Positions 7,834-15,827 of a DNA stretch of 18,231 nucleotides are shown one piece after another (the stretch's first letter is position 1; each line of letters opens with the position of its first letter). This DNA comes from CAZVJA01 sp964626885 (GTDB taxonomy: Bacteria; Planctomycetota; Planctomycetia; Planctomycetales; Planctomycetaceae), in the NCBI GenBank assembly GCA_964626885.1, contig CAZVJA010000100.1, forward strand, positions 1-18,231, read 5' to 3'. The notes under the pieces are model-generated. The model made no database searches, was not told the DNA's origin, and worked only from the letters and a program-made list of their open reading frames with translations. Both the position numbers and the translations under genes were made by a program.

Positions 7834-9111
7834 ATGCTCATCGACGATCTGAAACAGGAGCTCGACGGAAACTGGGTGAACGTCTCGGCCCGGCTGACCT
7901 GGGAAGAGAGCGACCGTCCATCGCAACGGATACACATGCAGGTCGAGAAATCGCTGGCGGGCGATGTGGAATGCAATCCGAATGCGTTCCTGGTCGCCGC
8001 CGCGGCACCGGCGATGTACTACGGGGAACGGCGTATTGCGATACAGGGAGCCCTCTGTCCCGTGTTGCGCGAAGGGGTGTTGACCGTGCTGGCACAGTTG
8101 CGTGCCTGGTACGACACGCGGCGAGTTGTCCCGGTGATCGAGTCGACCGAGGGGGTCAGTCGCGTGACACAAACTCGGAAAAATCGTGCCGCACAGTTCT
8201 TCTCCGGAGGAATTGACGCCCTGGCAACGTTGCGGCTGAATCGGCTCTCGATTCCGGAAGATCATCCTTTGTCGATCCGTGACTGCTTCAACGTTTTTGG
8301 AATGCATCCCGATGACTACAGCGGGGATGAGCCGAATTCCGCACGAGTGGCCTATTGGGACCGTAATCTCGTGCATTTGAATGCGATCGCCAAGGCCGTG
8401 AAGGTTGAATTGCACCAGCTCCGCACGAACGTCGTCTCATTGTTCAATGACATCAAATTCTTCGGCCTGGAGTATCACTCCGCAATCATGCTGTCGTTGG
8501 CGCATCTGCTGGCGCCCCGCATCAGCAACGTCTATCTCGCGTCGTCGCACTTCGTCGGCGATCTTGCTCCCTGGGGTTCACATCCCCTGATTGATCCGCT
8601 CTACGGCAGCGCCGACTTACGCATTCACCACGACGCGACCCGATTGCGGCGTTTGGACAAAGTGTGGCTGGTGTCTCACTGGCCGGAGGCACTCAAAACA
8701 TTGAACGTCTGCTCGAACTACGAAGTACCCGAATCGGGAATGAATTGCGGCCGATGTTCCAAGTGCGTGCGCACCATGATCGAACTGCTGATCTGCGGTA
8801 AGCTCCGGGAAGCATCGACTTTCCCTGTGGATGACGTGCATCCAGAAATGTTGAATGCCGTGACCTTACGCCGCGGAAACGACCACTCTTACTTCCGAGA
8901 ATGCCTCGACCCGCTGCGTGCCATGGGGCGGAACGATCTTGTGGCAGCCGTCGAAGCCCGCCTCGCAGATTACTCCGCCTGGAAGCGGCGCGATGCGGGA
9001 CTCGGGTTGAAACCCCGGCTCAAGCGGCTCGACGAACAGCTATTCATGGGTTGGATGCGAAAAACCTGGCGGTCGTTGCAGCCATCAGGATCGCAGTCAG
9101 CCGTTTTATAA
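7834..9111 (+). CDS. QueC-like PP-loop protein, array copy 4 of 7 (mosaic)
   Basis: This 425-residue paralog starts at ATG 7834 (MLIDDLKQE), matching the family start. A GTG at 7825 is in frame but would add three residues, and a purine-rich AAGAG sits 8 nt before the ATG. It has SGGIDA at 124-129 and cysteines at 293, 305, 308 and 311 (NCGRCSKCVRTM). The otherwise conserved ASSDY is ASSHF (236-240), which puts His where a likely active-site Asp sits in the others. Most of the protein is subtype A and nearest to copy 5, including the shared C-terminal QSAVL. The segment near 390-400, however, reads LGLKPRLKRLD, as in subtype B copies (especially copy 7). The remaining conserved residues argue that the gene is intact. 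Confidence 0.84.
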   Translation: MLIDDLKQELDGNWVNVSARLTWEESDRPSQRIHMQVEKSLAGDVECNPNAFLVAAAAPAMYYGERRIAIQGALCPVLREGVLTVLAQLRAWYDTRRVVPVIESTEGVSRVTQTRKNRAAQFFSGGIDALATLRLNRLSIPEDHPLSIRDCFNVFGMHPDDYSGDEPNSARVAYWDRNLVHLNAIAKAVKVELHQLRTNVVSLFNDIKFFGLEYHSAIMLSLAHLLAPRISNVYLASSHFVGDLAPWGSHPLIDPLYGSADLRIHHDATRLRRLDKVWLVSHWPEALKTLNVCSNYEVPESGMNCGRCSKCVRTMIELLICGKLREASTFPVDDVHPEMLNAVTLRRGNDHSYFRECLDPLRAMGRNDLVAAVEARLADYSAWKRRDAGLGLKPRLKRLDEQLFMGWMRKTWRSLQPSGSQSAVL

Positions 9112-9318
9112 GCAAAGGATTCCAGGGGCGGTAATGCGATTTGCGGTTCCTCGGTGAACAGCAAGCTCCTATTCGCGACGAGTTCATGGGGAATGGTCAT
9201 CGAATCAATTCCCGGAATTTATTGCCATTTGAGGTGGGAAATAGATAGGTTGGGGTTGATGGGTTGCACGTGTTTAAATGGGTGTATCGAATCCTGAGGG
9301 TCAAGTGGAACAGTCGTT

Positions 9319-10596
9319 ATGCGTATCGACGACTTTCAACAATCCATTAGCGAGAACCGAATCACCCTCTCCGCCAGGATGACCTGGGAGAATTGTGATC
9401 GTACCGCCACGCGCATTCAATTCGACGTGCCGTCGGATCTCGCCGCCGACGTCGATTGCAGCCCGAATGCGTTTTTCGCGGCGGTGGCCGTTCCCGCGAT
9501 GTTCTACGGAGAGCGGCGCGTACAGATCGAGGGAGCGATTTGTCCCGTCCTGAACGACAACCTGATAACCGTGATCACTCAATTGCGGGAGTGGTATGGT
9601 ACCGATCGCGTCGTTCCCTCGATGGAGCCGACCGGCGGGTTTGAGATACTGCGGCCTCGGACTCCCGGTCGGGCGGCACAATTCTTCTCGGGGGGAATCG
9701 ACGCGCTGTCGACACTGCGCCGGAACCGACTGATGTATCCCTTGGAGCATCCGTCATCCATTCGCGATTGTCTCAACGTCTTTGGGATGCATCCCGACGA
9801 CTATTGTGGACCTGATCCGAACCCTGCCCGCGTGAAATTGTGGGATCGGAATCTCGCGCGGCTACGCGATATTACCGATGCGGCCGGTGTCCGGTTGTTT
9901 CAGATACGGACGAACGTGATCGGATTGTTTGACGACATCCGGCTGCTCGGCCACGAATATCACTCGGCCATCATGCTCGCGCTGTCACATCTGCTGCCGC
10001 GACGCGTCAGTGAGATATTTCTCGCGTCTTCCGATTACCTCGGGCAGCTCGAGCCGTGGGGCTCACATCCGTTGATCGACACGTTTTACAGCAGTTCCGC
10101 GGTGCGGATTCACCACGACGGTACGCGGCTTAGCCGGTTGGAAAAGGTCCGTCTGATCGCTGAGTGGCCCGCGGCTCTGTCGATGCTCAATGTCTGCTCC
10201 AGTTGGACGGTTCCCGAAGAGGGTATGAATTGTGGAAAGTGCGAGAAGTGCCTCCGGACCATGACGGAACTGCTCGTCTGCGGCAAGCTGGACCAAGCTA
10301 CGACATTTCCCGCCAATCAGGTCGACCCGCGATTACTTGCCGGTTTCGTATTGCGTGGTCGGAACGACGCCGCTTACTTCGTGGAATGCATTGAACCGCT
10401 GCGGGCGATGGGGCAGCACGATCTGGCGGCGGCCATTGAGGATCGGCTGGCGGAATACCATGCCTGGCAGCGTCGCAAGGCGGGACGAGGCTGGAAGCAG
10501 CGCCTGAAGAAGCTGGATGACAAAGTCTTCGGAGGATTAATTCGCCGCAAGTGGAAATCGTGGAGAGCATCTTCCCCACAGTCGGCAGTCCTCTGA
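9319..10596 (+). CDS. QueC-like PP-loop protein, array copy 5 of 7
   Basis: This 425-residue paralog starts with MRIDDFQQ; a GTGGAA stretch lies about 8 nt before the ATG and may serve as ribosome binding site. It has SGGIDA at 124-129, QIRTN at 195-199, ASSDYLGQ at 236-243, PWGSHP at 246-251 and cysteines at 293, 305, 308 and 311 (NCGKCEKCLRTM). It is subtype A (SIRDC, FGMHPDDY). The first 30 residues (ISENRITLSARMTWENCDRT) are more divergent than in other copies. The C-terminus ends in QSAVL as in copy 4, which points to a close common origin of the two. A 207-nt spacer without a recognisable gene precedes it, and only 67 nt separate it from copy 6. Confidence 0.85.
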   Translation: MRIDDFQQSISENRITLSARMTWENCDRTATRIQFDVPSDLAADVDCSPNAFFAAVAVPAMFYGERRVQIEGAICPVLNDNLITVITQLREWYGTDRVVPSMEPTGGFEILRPRTPGRAAQFFSGGIDALSTLRRNRLMYPLEHPSSIRDCLNVFGMHPDDYCGPDPNPARVKLWDRNLARLRDITDAAGVRLFQIRTNVIGLFDDIRLLGHEYHSAIMLALSHLLPRRVSEIFLASSDYLGQLEPWGSHPLIDTFYSSSAVRIHHDGTRLSRLEKVRLIAEWPAALSMLNVCSSWTVPEEGMNCGKCEKCLRTMTELLVCGKLDQATTFPANQVDPRLLAGFVLRGRNDAAYFVECIEPLRAMGQHDLAAAIEDRLAEYHAWQRRKAGRGWKQRLKKLDDKVFGGLIRRKWKSWRASSPQSAVL

Positions 10597-10663
10597 TGGG
10601 CATCACCTTTTATTGTTGCAGTTGGATCAGCCCTTACGGAATCATTTTCGGGAACGTCGGGAT

Positions 10664-11947
10664 ATGAGAGTCGATGATCTGCGGCAAGAACGGAATGGGC
10701 AATGGACCGAAGTCTCCGCGAGATTTTCGTGGGAAGATCACGACCGGCCCGACCAGCGGATATGGTTTCGTCTCGCTGATTCTCTTGCCGATGACATCGA
10801 GTGCAATCCGAACGCCTTCTTGCTCGCGGCGGCGATTCCGGCGGCCAAGTATGGTGAACGGCGTTTGTTGATCGAGGGAAAGATCGATCCGGTCCTGCAT
10901 GACGGTGTTCTCACGGCGCTGACGCAGCTACGCGAATGGTACGACGCCGCCCGAATGACTCCGCGGATCGAGCCCACGCAAGGATTCGAAACGCGACTGC
11001 CGCTTACGCCGGGCCGGACCGGACAATTCTTCTCCGGCGGGGTCGACGCGCTTACAACGCTGCGCCGCAATCGGATGATGTATCCGGTCGATCATCCCGG
11101 TTCCATCCGCGATGGACTGTATGTTTTTGGCTTTCACGGGTTTGACTTTCAGAACGGCGAACCTTGTCCGAAGAGGCTGGAAGCTTGGAATCGCGCCTAC
11201 GGCCAGATGCGGGGAGTCGCCTTGGAAGAGCGAATCGAATTGCACCGCCTGCAAACAAATGCGTTTTCCCTCTCCGACGATATTCAGTTCGGTGATCAGG
11301 AATATCATTCGGCCGTGCTCTTCTGTTTTGGCCATTTGTTGTTGAAGCGATTTAGCGATCTTCACATCGCTTCGTCCGATTATCTGGGTGACTCGGAGCC
11401 CTGGGGCTCTCATCCCTTGCTTGATATTTATTACGGCGGTTCCGGGTTGCGCTGTCATCACGATGGTTGGCGTCTTCGCCGGCTGGAAAAAGTCCAACTC
11501 ATAGCCGATTGGCCGACGGCGCTCGGCACGCTCAACGTCTGTTTTCGCAATGTTCCGTCGGAAACGCACATCAATTGCGGCACCTGCCCGAAATGCCTGC
11601 GGACGATGACCGAACTGCTCATTGCCGGTCACTTACACGAGAATCGCACGTTTCCCAGCCGAGATCTGAAGCCGGAACTTATTCGAGCGGTCCATCTCGA
11701 TCGCACGATTCAGAGTCATTACTGGGAGGAGTGCCTTGAACCGCTCCGCGCGATGGGCCGGCTTGATCTCGTGAAAGCGGTCGAAGAACTGCTCGTCGAT
11801 GCGCATGCTCGACAGAGACGCCGCCACGGATATGGTCTGAAACCAAAGATCAAAAAGCTGGACAATGCACTGCTCGGAGGCTGGCTCCAAAAAACATGGT
11901 TGAGCCGAAAACGTGCGAAAGCAGAGGCTCGCTGTTCAGATGGATGA
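10664..11947 (+). CDS. QueC-like PP-loop protein, array copy 6 of 7
   Basis: This 427-residue paralog has its start set at ATG 10664 (MRVDDLRQE) by family alignment. An in-frame upstream start at 10613 would add 17 unconserved residues. It has SGGVDA at 124-129, ASSDYLGD at 236-243, PWGSHP at 246-251 and cysteines at 293, 305, 308 and 311 (INCGTCPKCLRTM). It is subtype B (SIRDGL, FGFH, GLKPKIKK). Two family positions differ: the N-terminal-domain cysteine at 75 (in CPVL) is Asp here, and LRTN at 196-199 is LQTN. C75 is therefore unlikely to be essential, unlike the C-terminal four. The tail extends slightly further than in other copies (EARCSDG). Confidence 0.85.
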   Translation: MRVDDLRQERNGQWTEVSARFSWEDHDRPDQRIWFRLADSLADDIECNPNAFLLAAAIPAAKYGERRLLIEGKIDPVLHDGVLTALTQLREWYDAARMTPRIEPTQGFETRLPLTPGRTGQFFSGGVDALTTLRRNRMMYPVDHPGSIRDGLYVFGFHGFDFQNGEPCPKRLEAWNRAYGQMRGVALEERIELHRLQTNAFSLSDDIQFGDQEYHSAVLFCFGHLLLKRFSDLHIASSDYLGDSEPWGSHPLLDIYYGGSGLRCHHDGWRLRRLEKVQLIADWPTALGTLNVCFRNVPSETHINCGTCPKCLRTMTELLIAGHLHENRTFPSRDLKPELIRAVHLDRTIQSHYWEECLEPLRAMGRLDLVKAVEELLVDAHARQRRRHGYGLKPKIKKLDNALLGGWLQKTWLSRKRAKAEARCSDG

Positions 11948-12152
11948 GACCGTTCTGGTCTGGAAGAATTTCGTTATTCAACTCTTCCTCTCTCAATCTT
12001 GCCTTGAAATTACGATCGCGAACTCTCAGTTCGACGACCCATTCGATATTTGAACCTTGGGGTATAGGAGTTTTCCGGCCGGGCATCGGGTCGTGCCGAG
12101 GCGCGGTTATTTAGGATGCCAGACGATTGAACAATCAAAAAATGAGCCGATT

Positions 12153-13415
12153 ATGTTAGTCGATCATCTCCGACAGGAACGTGAAGAGGGTTGGGTGAAA
12201 GTCTCGGCCCGCATTGTTTGGGAAGACAACGACCGCACCGAGGAGCGGCTTTGCATTCATGTGTCAGAATCGCTGGCCGATGATGTCGAGTGCAACCCCA
12301 ATGCCTTTCTCCTGGCGACGGCGATTCCCGCCGCCAAGTACGGTGAACGTCGTCTGGCGATCGAAGGACAACTTTGCCCCGTGCTGTACGACGGCATGTT
12401 GACGGTCCTTACGCAATTGCGCGAATGGTACGACAAGGCTCGCCCCACCCCGGCGATTGAACCGTCTGAAGGATTTCAGACGCGGCAGCCGAACACATCG
12501 GGGCGAGCAGGGCAATTCTTCTCGGGCGGTGTCGATGCTCTCGCTACATTGCGCCGCAATCGTCTGATGTACCCGGCCGATCATCCGAGTTCCATTCGCG
12601 ATGGTCTGTTCGTCTTCGGAGCGCATCCATACGACTATCATTGCGGTGAGCGAAGCCCTGATCGATTTGAAGTATGGCAGCGTGCGTGGCGTCAAATACG
12701 ACAAACGGCTGCCGAGACCGGCTTGGATGTTCATGGAATCACGACGAACGTCTTTGCCATCTTCGACGATGCCGAGTTCGGCGACCGGGAATTTTATGGT
12801 TCGGGAATGTTCGTGCTCCCGCACTTATTTCCGAGCAGGTTTCACGAATTCCATATCGCCGGGTCGGAGTACGTTGCCGATCTGATTCCCTGGGGAACTC
12901 ATCCTCTCATCGATCCCTATTTCGGGAGTTCGTATCTGCGGGTCTCGCATGACGGGTGCCGTCTCCGCCGTCTGGAAAAGGTCCAGCTCATCGCCGATTG
13001 GCCGGTGGCGCTTTCGACGCTCAACGTCTGCTTCCGCAACAAGCTCCCCACGGACCGCCTCAACTGCGGCACTTGTCCCAAATGCCTGCGGACCATGCTC
13101 GAATTACTGATCTGCGGCCGCTTGCACGAAGCGACCGCGTTTCCGGCCAACGATGTTGACCCCAATTTGTTGCGCTCCGTTCATTTGCTGCGTCCGACGG
13201 AGGACATGTTCTTCCGCGAATGCCAGGAACCGCTGGCGCGGATGGGACGGCACGATCTCGTGGCGGCGATCGATTATCTGCTGCACGATTTCGAACGCCG
13301 TCGACGCCATAAAGCAGGCCTGGGCCTGAAGCCGAAAATCAAGCGGCTCGACGAGAGACTGCTCGGCGGTTGGATGCAACGGACATGGAAAGGACGCAAG
13401 AAGAACAAGGCCTGA
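12153..13415 (+). CDS. QueC-like PP-loop protein, array copy 7 of 7 (divergent active region)
   Basis: This 420-residue paralog starts at ATG 12153 (MLVDHLRQE). The frame is open from 12057, but the extra 32 residues match nothing in the family. SGGVDA (124-129) and the four cysteines (293, 305, 308, 311; LNCGTCPKCLRTM) are kept. The central motifs differ from all other copies: EYHSA becomes EFYGS (213-217), ASSDY becomes AGSEY (236-240), the following G becomes A, and PWGSHP becomes PWGTHP (246-251). LRTN is ITTN. It is subtype B by SIRDGL, GTCPKC and GLKPKIKRLD. The concentrated changes around the likely substrate pocket suggest altered specificity rather than decay, because the frame is intact. 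It is the last array gene, ending 78 nt before the convergent LOG gene. Confidence 0.85.
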   Translation: MLVDHLRQEREEGWVKVSARIVWEDNDRTEERLCIHVSESLADDVECNPNAFLLATAIPAAKYGERRLAIEGQLCPVLYDGMLTVLTQLREWYDKARPTPAIEPSEGFQTRQPNTSGRAGQFFSGGVDALATLRRNRLMYPADHPSSIRDGLFVFGAHPYDYHCGERSPDRFEVWQRAWRQIRQTAAETGLDVHGITTNVFAIFDDAEFGDREFYGSGMFVLPHLFPSRFHEFHIAGSEYVADLIPWGTHPLIDPYFGSSYLRVSHDGCRLRRLEKVQLIADWPVALSTLNVCFRNKLPTDRLNCGTCPKCLRTMLELLICGRLHEATAFPANDVDPNLLRSVHLLRPTEDMFFRECQEPLARMGRHDLVAAIDYLLHDFERRRRHKAGLGLKPKIKRLDERLLGGWMQRTWKGRKKNKA

Positions 13416-13493
13416 ACGACGCACAACGCGAACGATCTTCGTGATTCATGCTCATGCAGCAAACCGGAGTCTTCTGCTTTCGTGCTGATGTTC

Positions 13494-14075
13494 TCAAATT
13501 TCGTCCGGGCCGAGCCATTGACGGACGCGCGGCAGCTGATGCGTTACCAGACGATCCAACATCGCATGAGCTGAATCCGCGACAAAAATCAACTCGCGAT
13601 GCTCCGCTTTGATGAACCCCGCCTCCACGGCGTGATCGACCAGCCGCACCAGCGGATCGAAATATCCGGCGACGTTCAGCAAGCCGATGTTCTTCCGATG
13701 AAATCCGAGCTGCGCCCAGGTGATGACTTCGAACAGCTCTTCAAACGTTCCGAATCCCCCCGGCAGCGCGACGAACGCATCCGCCAACTCGGCCATGAGA
13801 GCCTTTCGCTGATGCATATCGCGCACGCGGCGCATGTCCGGCACGCGCGGGTGCAGCAGTTCCTTCGTCGCGAGCCGATCCGGGATCACACCAACGACCT
13901 CACCCCCCGCCGCAAGGACCGCATCGGCAACCGCGCCCATCAAACCCACGCTCCCGCCGCCGAAGACCAACCCGAGTCCACGCTCGGCGAGCAGTTGTCC
14001 CAGCTCCGCGGCAACGGTGCGGTATTGGTCGTCGAAACCGGCACTCGAACCGCAAAACACACAGACACGTTTCAT
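13494..14075 (-). CDS. LOG family protein (lysine-decarboxylase-like Rossmann fold)
   Basis: LOG-family proteins are typically nucleotide 5'-monophosphate phosphoribohydrolases, best known for releasing cytokinin bases from their ribotides; bacterial members are often wrongly called lysine decarboxylases. This 193-residue product has the expected length. It shows CVFCGSSAG at the N-terminus, FGGGSVGLMG at 38-47 and the signature PGGFGTFEE at 105-113, which carries the catalytic Glu and nucleotide-binding Gly residues. The start is ATG 14075 (MKRVCVFCGS); an upstream extension to 14216 is in frame but lacks homology. An AGGAG lies about 13 nt before the ATG. It converges on the array and is divergent from the SDR gene at 14210. 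No link to the PP-loop array is visible beyond proximity. Confidence 0.88.
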   Translation of the reverse strand: MKRVCVFCGSSAGFDDQYRTVAAELGQLLAERGLGLVFGGGSVGLMGAVADAVLAAGGEVVGVIPDRLATKELLHPRVPDMRRVRDMHQRKALMAELADAFVALPGGFGTFEELFEVITWAQLGFHRKNIGLLNVAGYFDPLVRLVDHAVEAGFIKAEHRELIFVADSAHAMLDRLVTHQLPRVRQWLGPDEI

Positions 14076-14197
14076 GGAATCGTTCTTCTCCTGTGGATGT
14101 TCAGCGTAACGGGCGCTGAAATGGCTGACAACCGGCACCGGTCGTTTGGAGTGTCCACGGCAAGTCGGTATGATGTTCGCATGGCGGAGTGGAAAAC

Positions 14198-14201
14198 GGA
14201 G
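14198..14201 (+). promoter_or_regulatory. Ribosome binding site that selects GTG 14210
   Basis: GGAG at 14198-14201 sits 8 nt before GTG 14210. The alternative in-frame GTG 14189 has no Shine-Dalgarno at a workable distance. This favours the shorter N-terminus MAQRLLNKVAVITG for the SDR. Confidence 0.5.
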
Positions 14202-14209
14202 TTTCTGGC

Positions 14210-14953
14210 GTGGCACAGCGGCTGTTGAACAAAGTGGCGGTCATCACGGGAGCCGGCGGCGGCATCGGCCGGGCGATCGCCGAGAAGTTTCTCGGCGAAG
14301 GGGCCAAGGTCGTCCTCGTCGGCCGGAACCGGGGCCCGCTGGAAGAGGTGGCTTCGCTGGCACCCGCGCGGGTCTTGGCCGTTGAAGCCGACGTCACAGA
14401 GAGCAACTCGCTGCGAAGTGCCTCAGCGGCGGCGGCACGTCGTTTCGGAAAGATCGACGTGCTCATTCCGAACGCGGGCATCGCCCGGTTTGCGCCTCTC
14501 CTGGATTGCGAGCTCGAATCTGCCCGGGAGCAATTCGAGACAAATTTGTTCGGTGCATTGCGGAGCGTGCAGGAGTTCGCGGAATCCCTCAACGCCGGTG
14601 CCGCCGTGCTGTTCGTCACGGCTTCTCCCTCATTGACAACATCCCAGGGTTTGGGAATTCACGCCGCCACGAAAGCTGCGCTGAGGGCCGTCGCACAGTC
14701 CTTATCGAACGAACTGGCGTCGCGCGGCGTGCGGGTGAATTGCATTGCTCCGGGCCCGATAAAAACGCCCCTCTGGCGGCCGATCGAGAAAGCAGCGACC
14801 GGGAAGAAAAACGGAGCCGCCAAACCGGCGGGGCGTGTTGCGGAATTCGATTTCGGCAGCCCGCACGACATCGCCGAAGCGGCGGTGTTCCTGGCCTCCG
14901 AAGCGGCCCAGCACATCCGCGGGCAGGAGTTTGTCATCGACGGTGTGTCGTAA
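14210..14953 (+). CDS. Short-chain dehydrogenase/reductase with altered catalytic residues
   Basis: This is a Rossmann-fold NAD(P)(H)-dependent oxidoreductase of the classical SDR family, 247 residues, normal length. It has the cofactor motif TGAGGGIG (13-20), PNAG in place of NNAG (87-90), Asn112 in ETNLFG, and CIAPGPIKTPLW after the active site. The catalytic YxxxK reads HAATK, with His151 and Lys155. The codon is CAC, one transition from TAC. The catalytic Ser position, 13 residues upstream, falls on Ala138 with Ser139 next to it. The protein may be catalytically impaired, use another chemistry, or have a regulatory or scaffold role. Start GTG 14210 is chosen by its ribosome binding site. 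It is divergent from the LOG gene and converges on the next SDR gene, 15 nt away. Substrate is unknown. Confidence 0.85.
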   Translation: MAQRLLNKVAVITGAGGGIGRAIAEKFLGEGAKVVLVGRNRGPLEEVASLAPARVLAVEADVTESNSLRSASAAAARRFGKIDVLIPNAGIARFAPLLDCELESAREQFETNLFGALRSVQEFAESLNAGAAVLFVTASPSLTTSQGLGIHAATKAALRAVAQSLSNELASRGVRVNCIAPGPIKTPLWRPIEKAATGKKNGAAKPAGRVAEFDFGSPHDIAEAAVFLASEAAQHIRGQEFVIDGVS

Positions 14954-14968
14954 GTAGCCGTCGGGGTA

Positions 14969-15805
14969 TCACTGAGCCGGTTTCCGTCTCCCCGGTGCGG
15001 CGGAGACCCCTTCGAGTCCGCCGCTGGCGCGGTACACTTCGCCGGTGATCCAGCCCGCCGCGGGGCTCGACAGAAACGCCACCACGCCGGCGATGTCGGC
15101 AGCTTCTCCCCAGCGTCCCAGCGGGATCGCCTTCCGCACGCGATCGATCATTTCGTCCTCGCTGATTCCCAGCGACTTGCACCGCTGCGCCATGACGGTC
15201 TTGTTGAATTCAGTATACACCGGACCGGGGCAGACGGCGTTGACCCGCACGCCATAGGCGGCCAGCTCGAGGGATAGCGTCTTGGTCAGGCTGATGACCG
15301 CCGCCTTGGCTGCGTTGTAGGAGGCAACGAGCGCGGCGGGACTGAGTCCATTGATCGACGAGATGTTGACGATCGAGCCGCGCTCCTGCTTCTCCATGAT
15401 TCGTCCCGCGGCCCGGCAGCAATAGAACGTACCGGTGAGCGTCACCCGCAGCACGCGGTCCCACTCGTCGTCGGAAATCTCGACAATCGGGGTCACGGTC
15501 TGGCCGACGCCGGCGTTGTTCACGACGATGTCGAGCCGACCATACTTGCCCGCGACTGATGCGAACACGCGGTCGACGTCGCCGCTGCGGGTAATGTCGA
15601 GCGCCACGGCATCCGCGGCGAGTCCTTCGCCGCGTAATTGGTCGGCCGCGTTGCGGGCCTTCTGCTCCTGCACGTCAGCGATGATCACGCTCGCGCCGAG
15701 CAGCGCCAGTTCGCGAGCCATGCCGAACCCGAGCCCTTGAGCCGCGCCGGTGATGAGGGCGACCTGTTTATCGAGACGGTAGCGGGAAGATTCGGCCGTC
15801 GACAA
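14969..15805 (-). CDS. Short-chain dehydrogenase/reductase (canonical)
   Basis: This classical SDR oxidoreductase of 278 residues belongs to the family of 3-oxoacyl-ACP reductase (FabG), gluconate 5-dehydrogenase and similar sugar or keto-acid reductases; the substrate is not assignable. It shows TGAAQGLG (19-26), the acidic Asp after the second strand (IIADV) favouring NAD(H), NNAG (96-99) and an intact Ser150-Tyr163-Lys167 triad (NISSINGLSP and SYNAAK). VNAVCPGPVYTEF follows. The start is TTG 15805, chosen because a GAGGAG lies 7 nt upstream; the in-frame ATG at 15880 is inside carB and adds a non-homologous Arg-rich leader. It lies 22 nt after the carB stop on the same strand and is probably co-transcribed with it. 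Confidence 0.87.
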   Translation of the reverse strand: MSTAESSRYRLDKQVALITGAAQGLGFGMARELALLGASVIIADVQEQKARNAADQLRGEGLAADAVALDITRSGDVDRVFASVAGKYGRLDIVVNNAGVGQTVTPIVEISDDEWDRVLRVTLTGTFYCCRAAGRIMEKQERGSIVNISSINGLSPAALVASYNAAKAAVISLTKTLSLELAAYGVRVNAVCPGPVYTEFNKTVMAQRCKSLGISEDEMIDRVRKAIPLGRWGEAADIAGVVAFLSSPAAGWITGEVYRASGGLEGVSAAPGRRKPAQ

Positions 15806-15812
15806 GGTTCGT

Positions 15813-15818
15813 CTCCTC
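15813..15818 (-). promoter_or_regulatory. Strong Shine-Dalgarno for the TTG-started SDR
   Basis: GAGGAG on the minus strand (15813-15818) is 7 nt before TTG 15805 and lies in the 22-nt gap after the carB stop codon. It is the clearest ribosome binding site in the window and decides the otherwise non-obvious TTG start. Confidence 0.7.
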
Positions 15819-15827
15819 AGTTGCCCG

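Noticed and set aside
12019..12033. Perfect 6-bp hairpin with a 3-nt loop in the spacer before copy 7
   Set aside because: No T-run follows, and no similar element was seen in the other long spacers, so neither a terminator nor a repeat call is supported.
3693..13415. Array as an anti-phage system of the Qat / type IV CBASS kind, which use QueC-like proteins
   Set aside because: No QatA, QatB or QatD ATPase/nuclease partner, cyclase, effector or ubiquitin-like gene lies in or beside the array. Only the QueC-like resemblance is shared.
3693..13415. Array genes as true queC (preQ0 synthesis)
   Set aside because: Proteins are about 420 residues versus about 230 for QueC, the PP-loop ends in Ala, there is a long extra N-terminal domain, and no queD, queE or folE neighbour is present.
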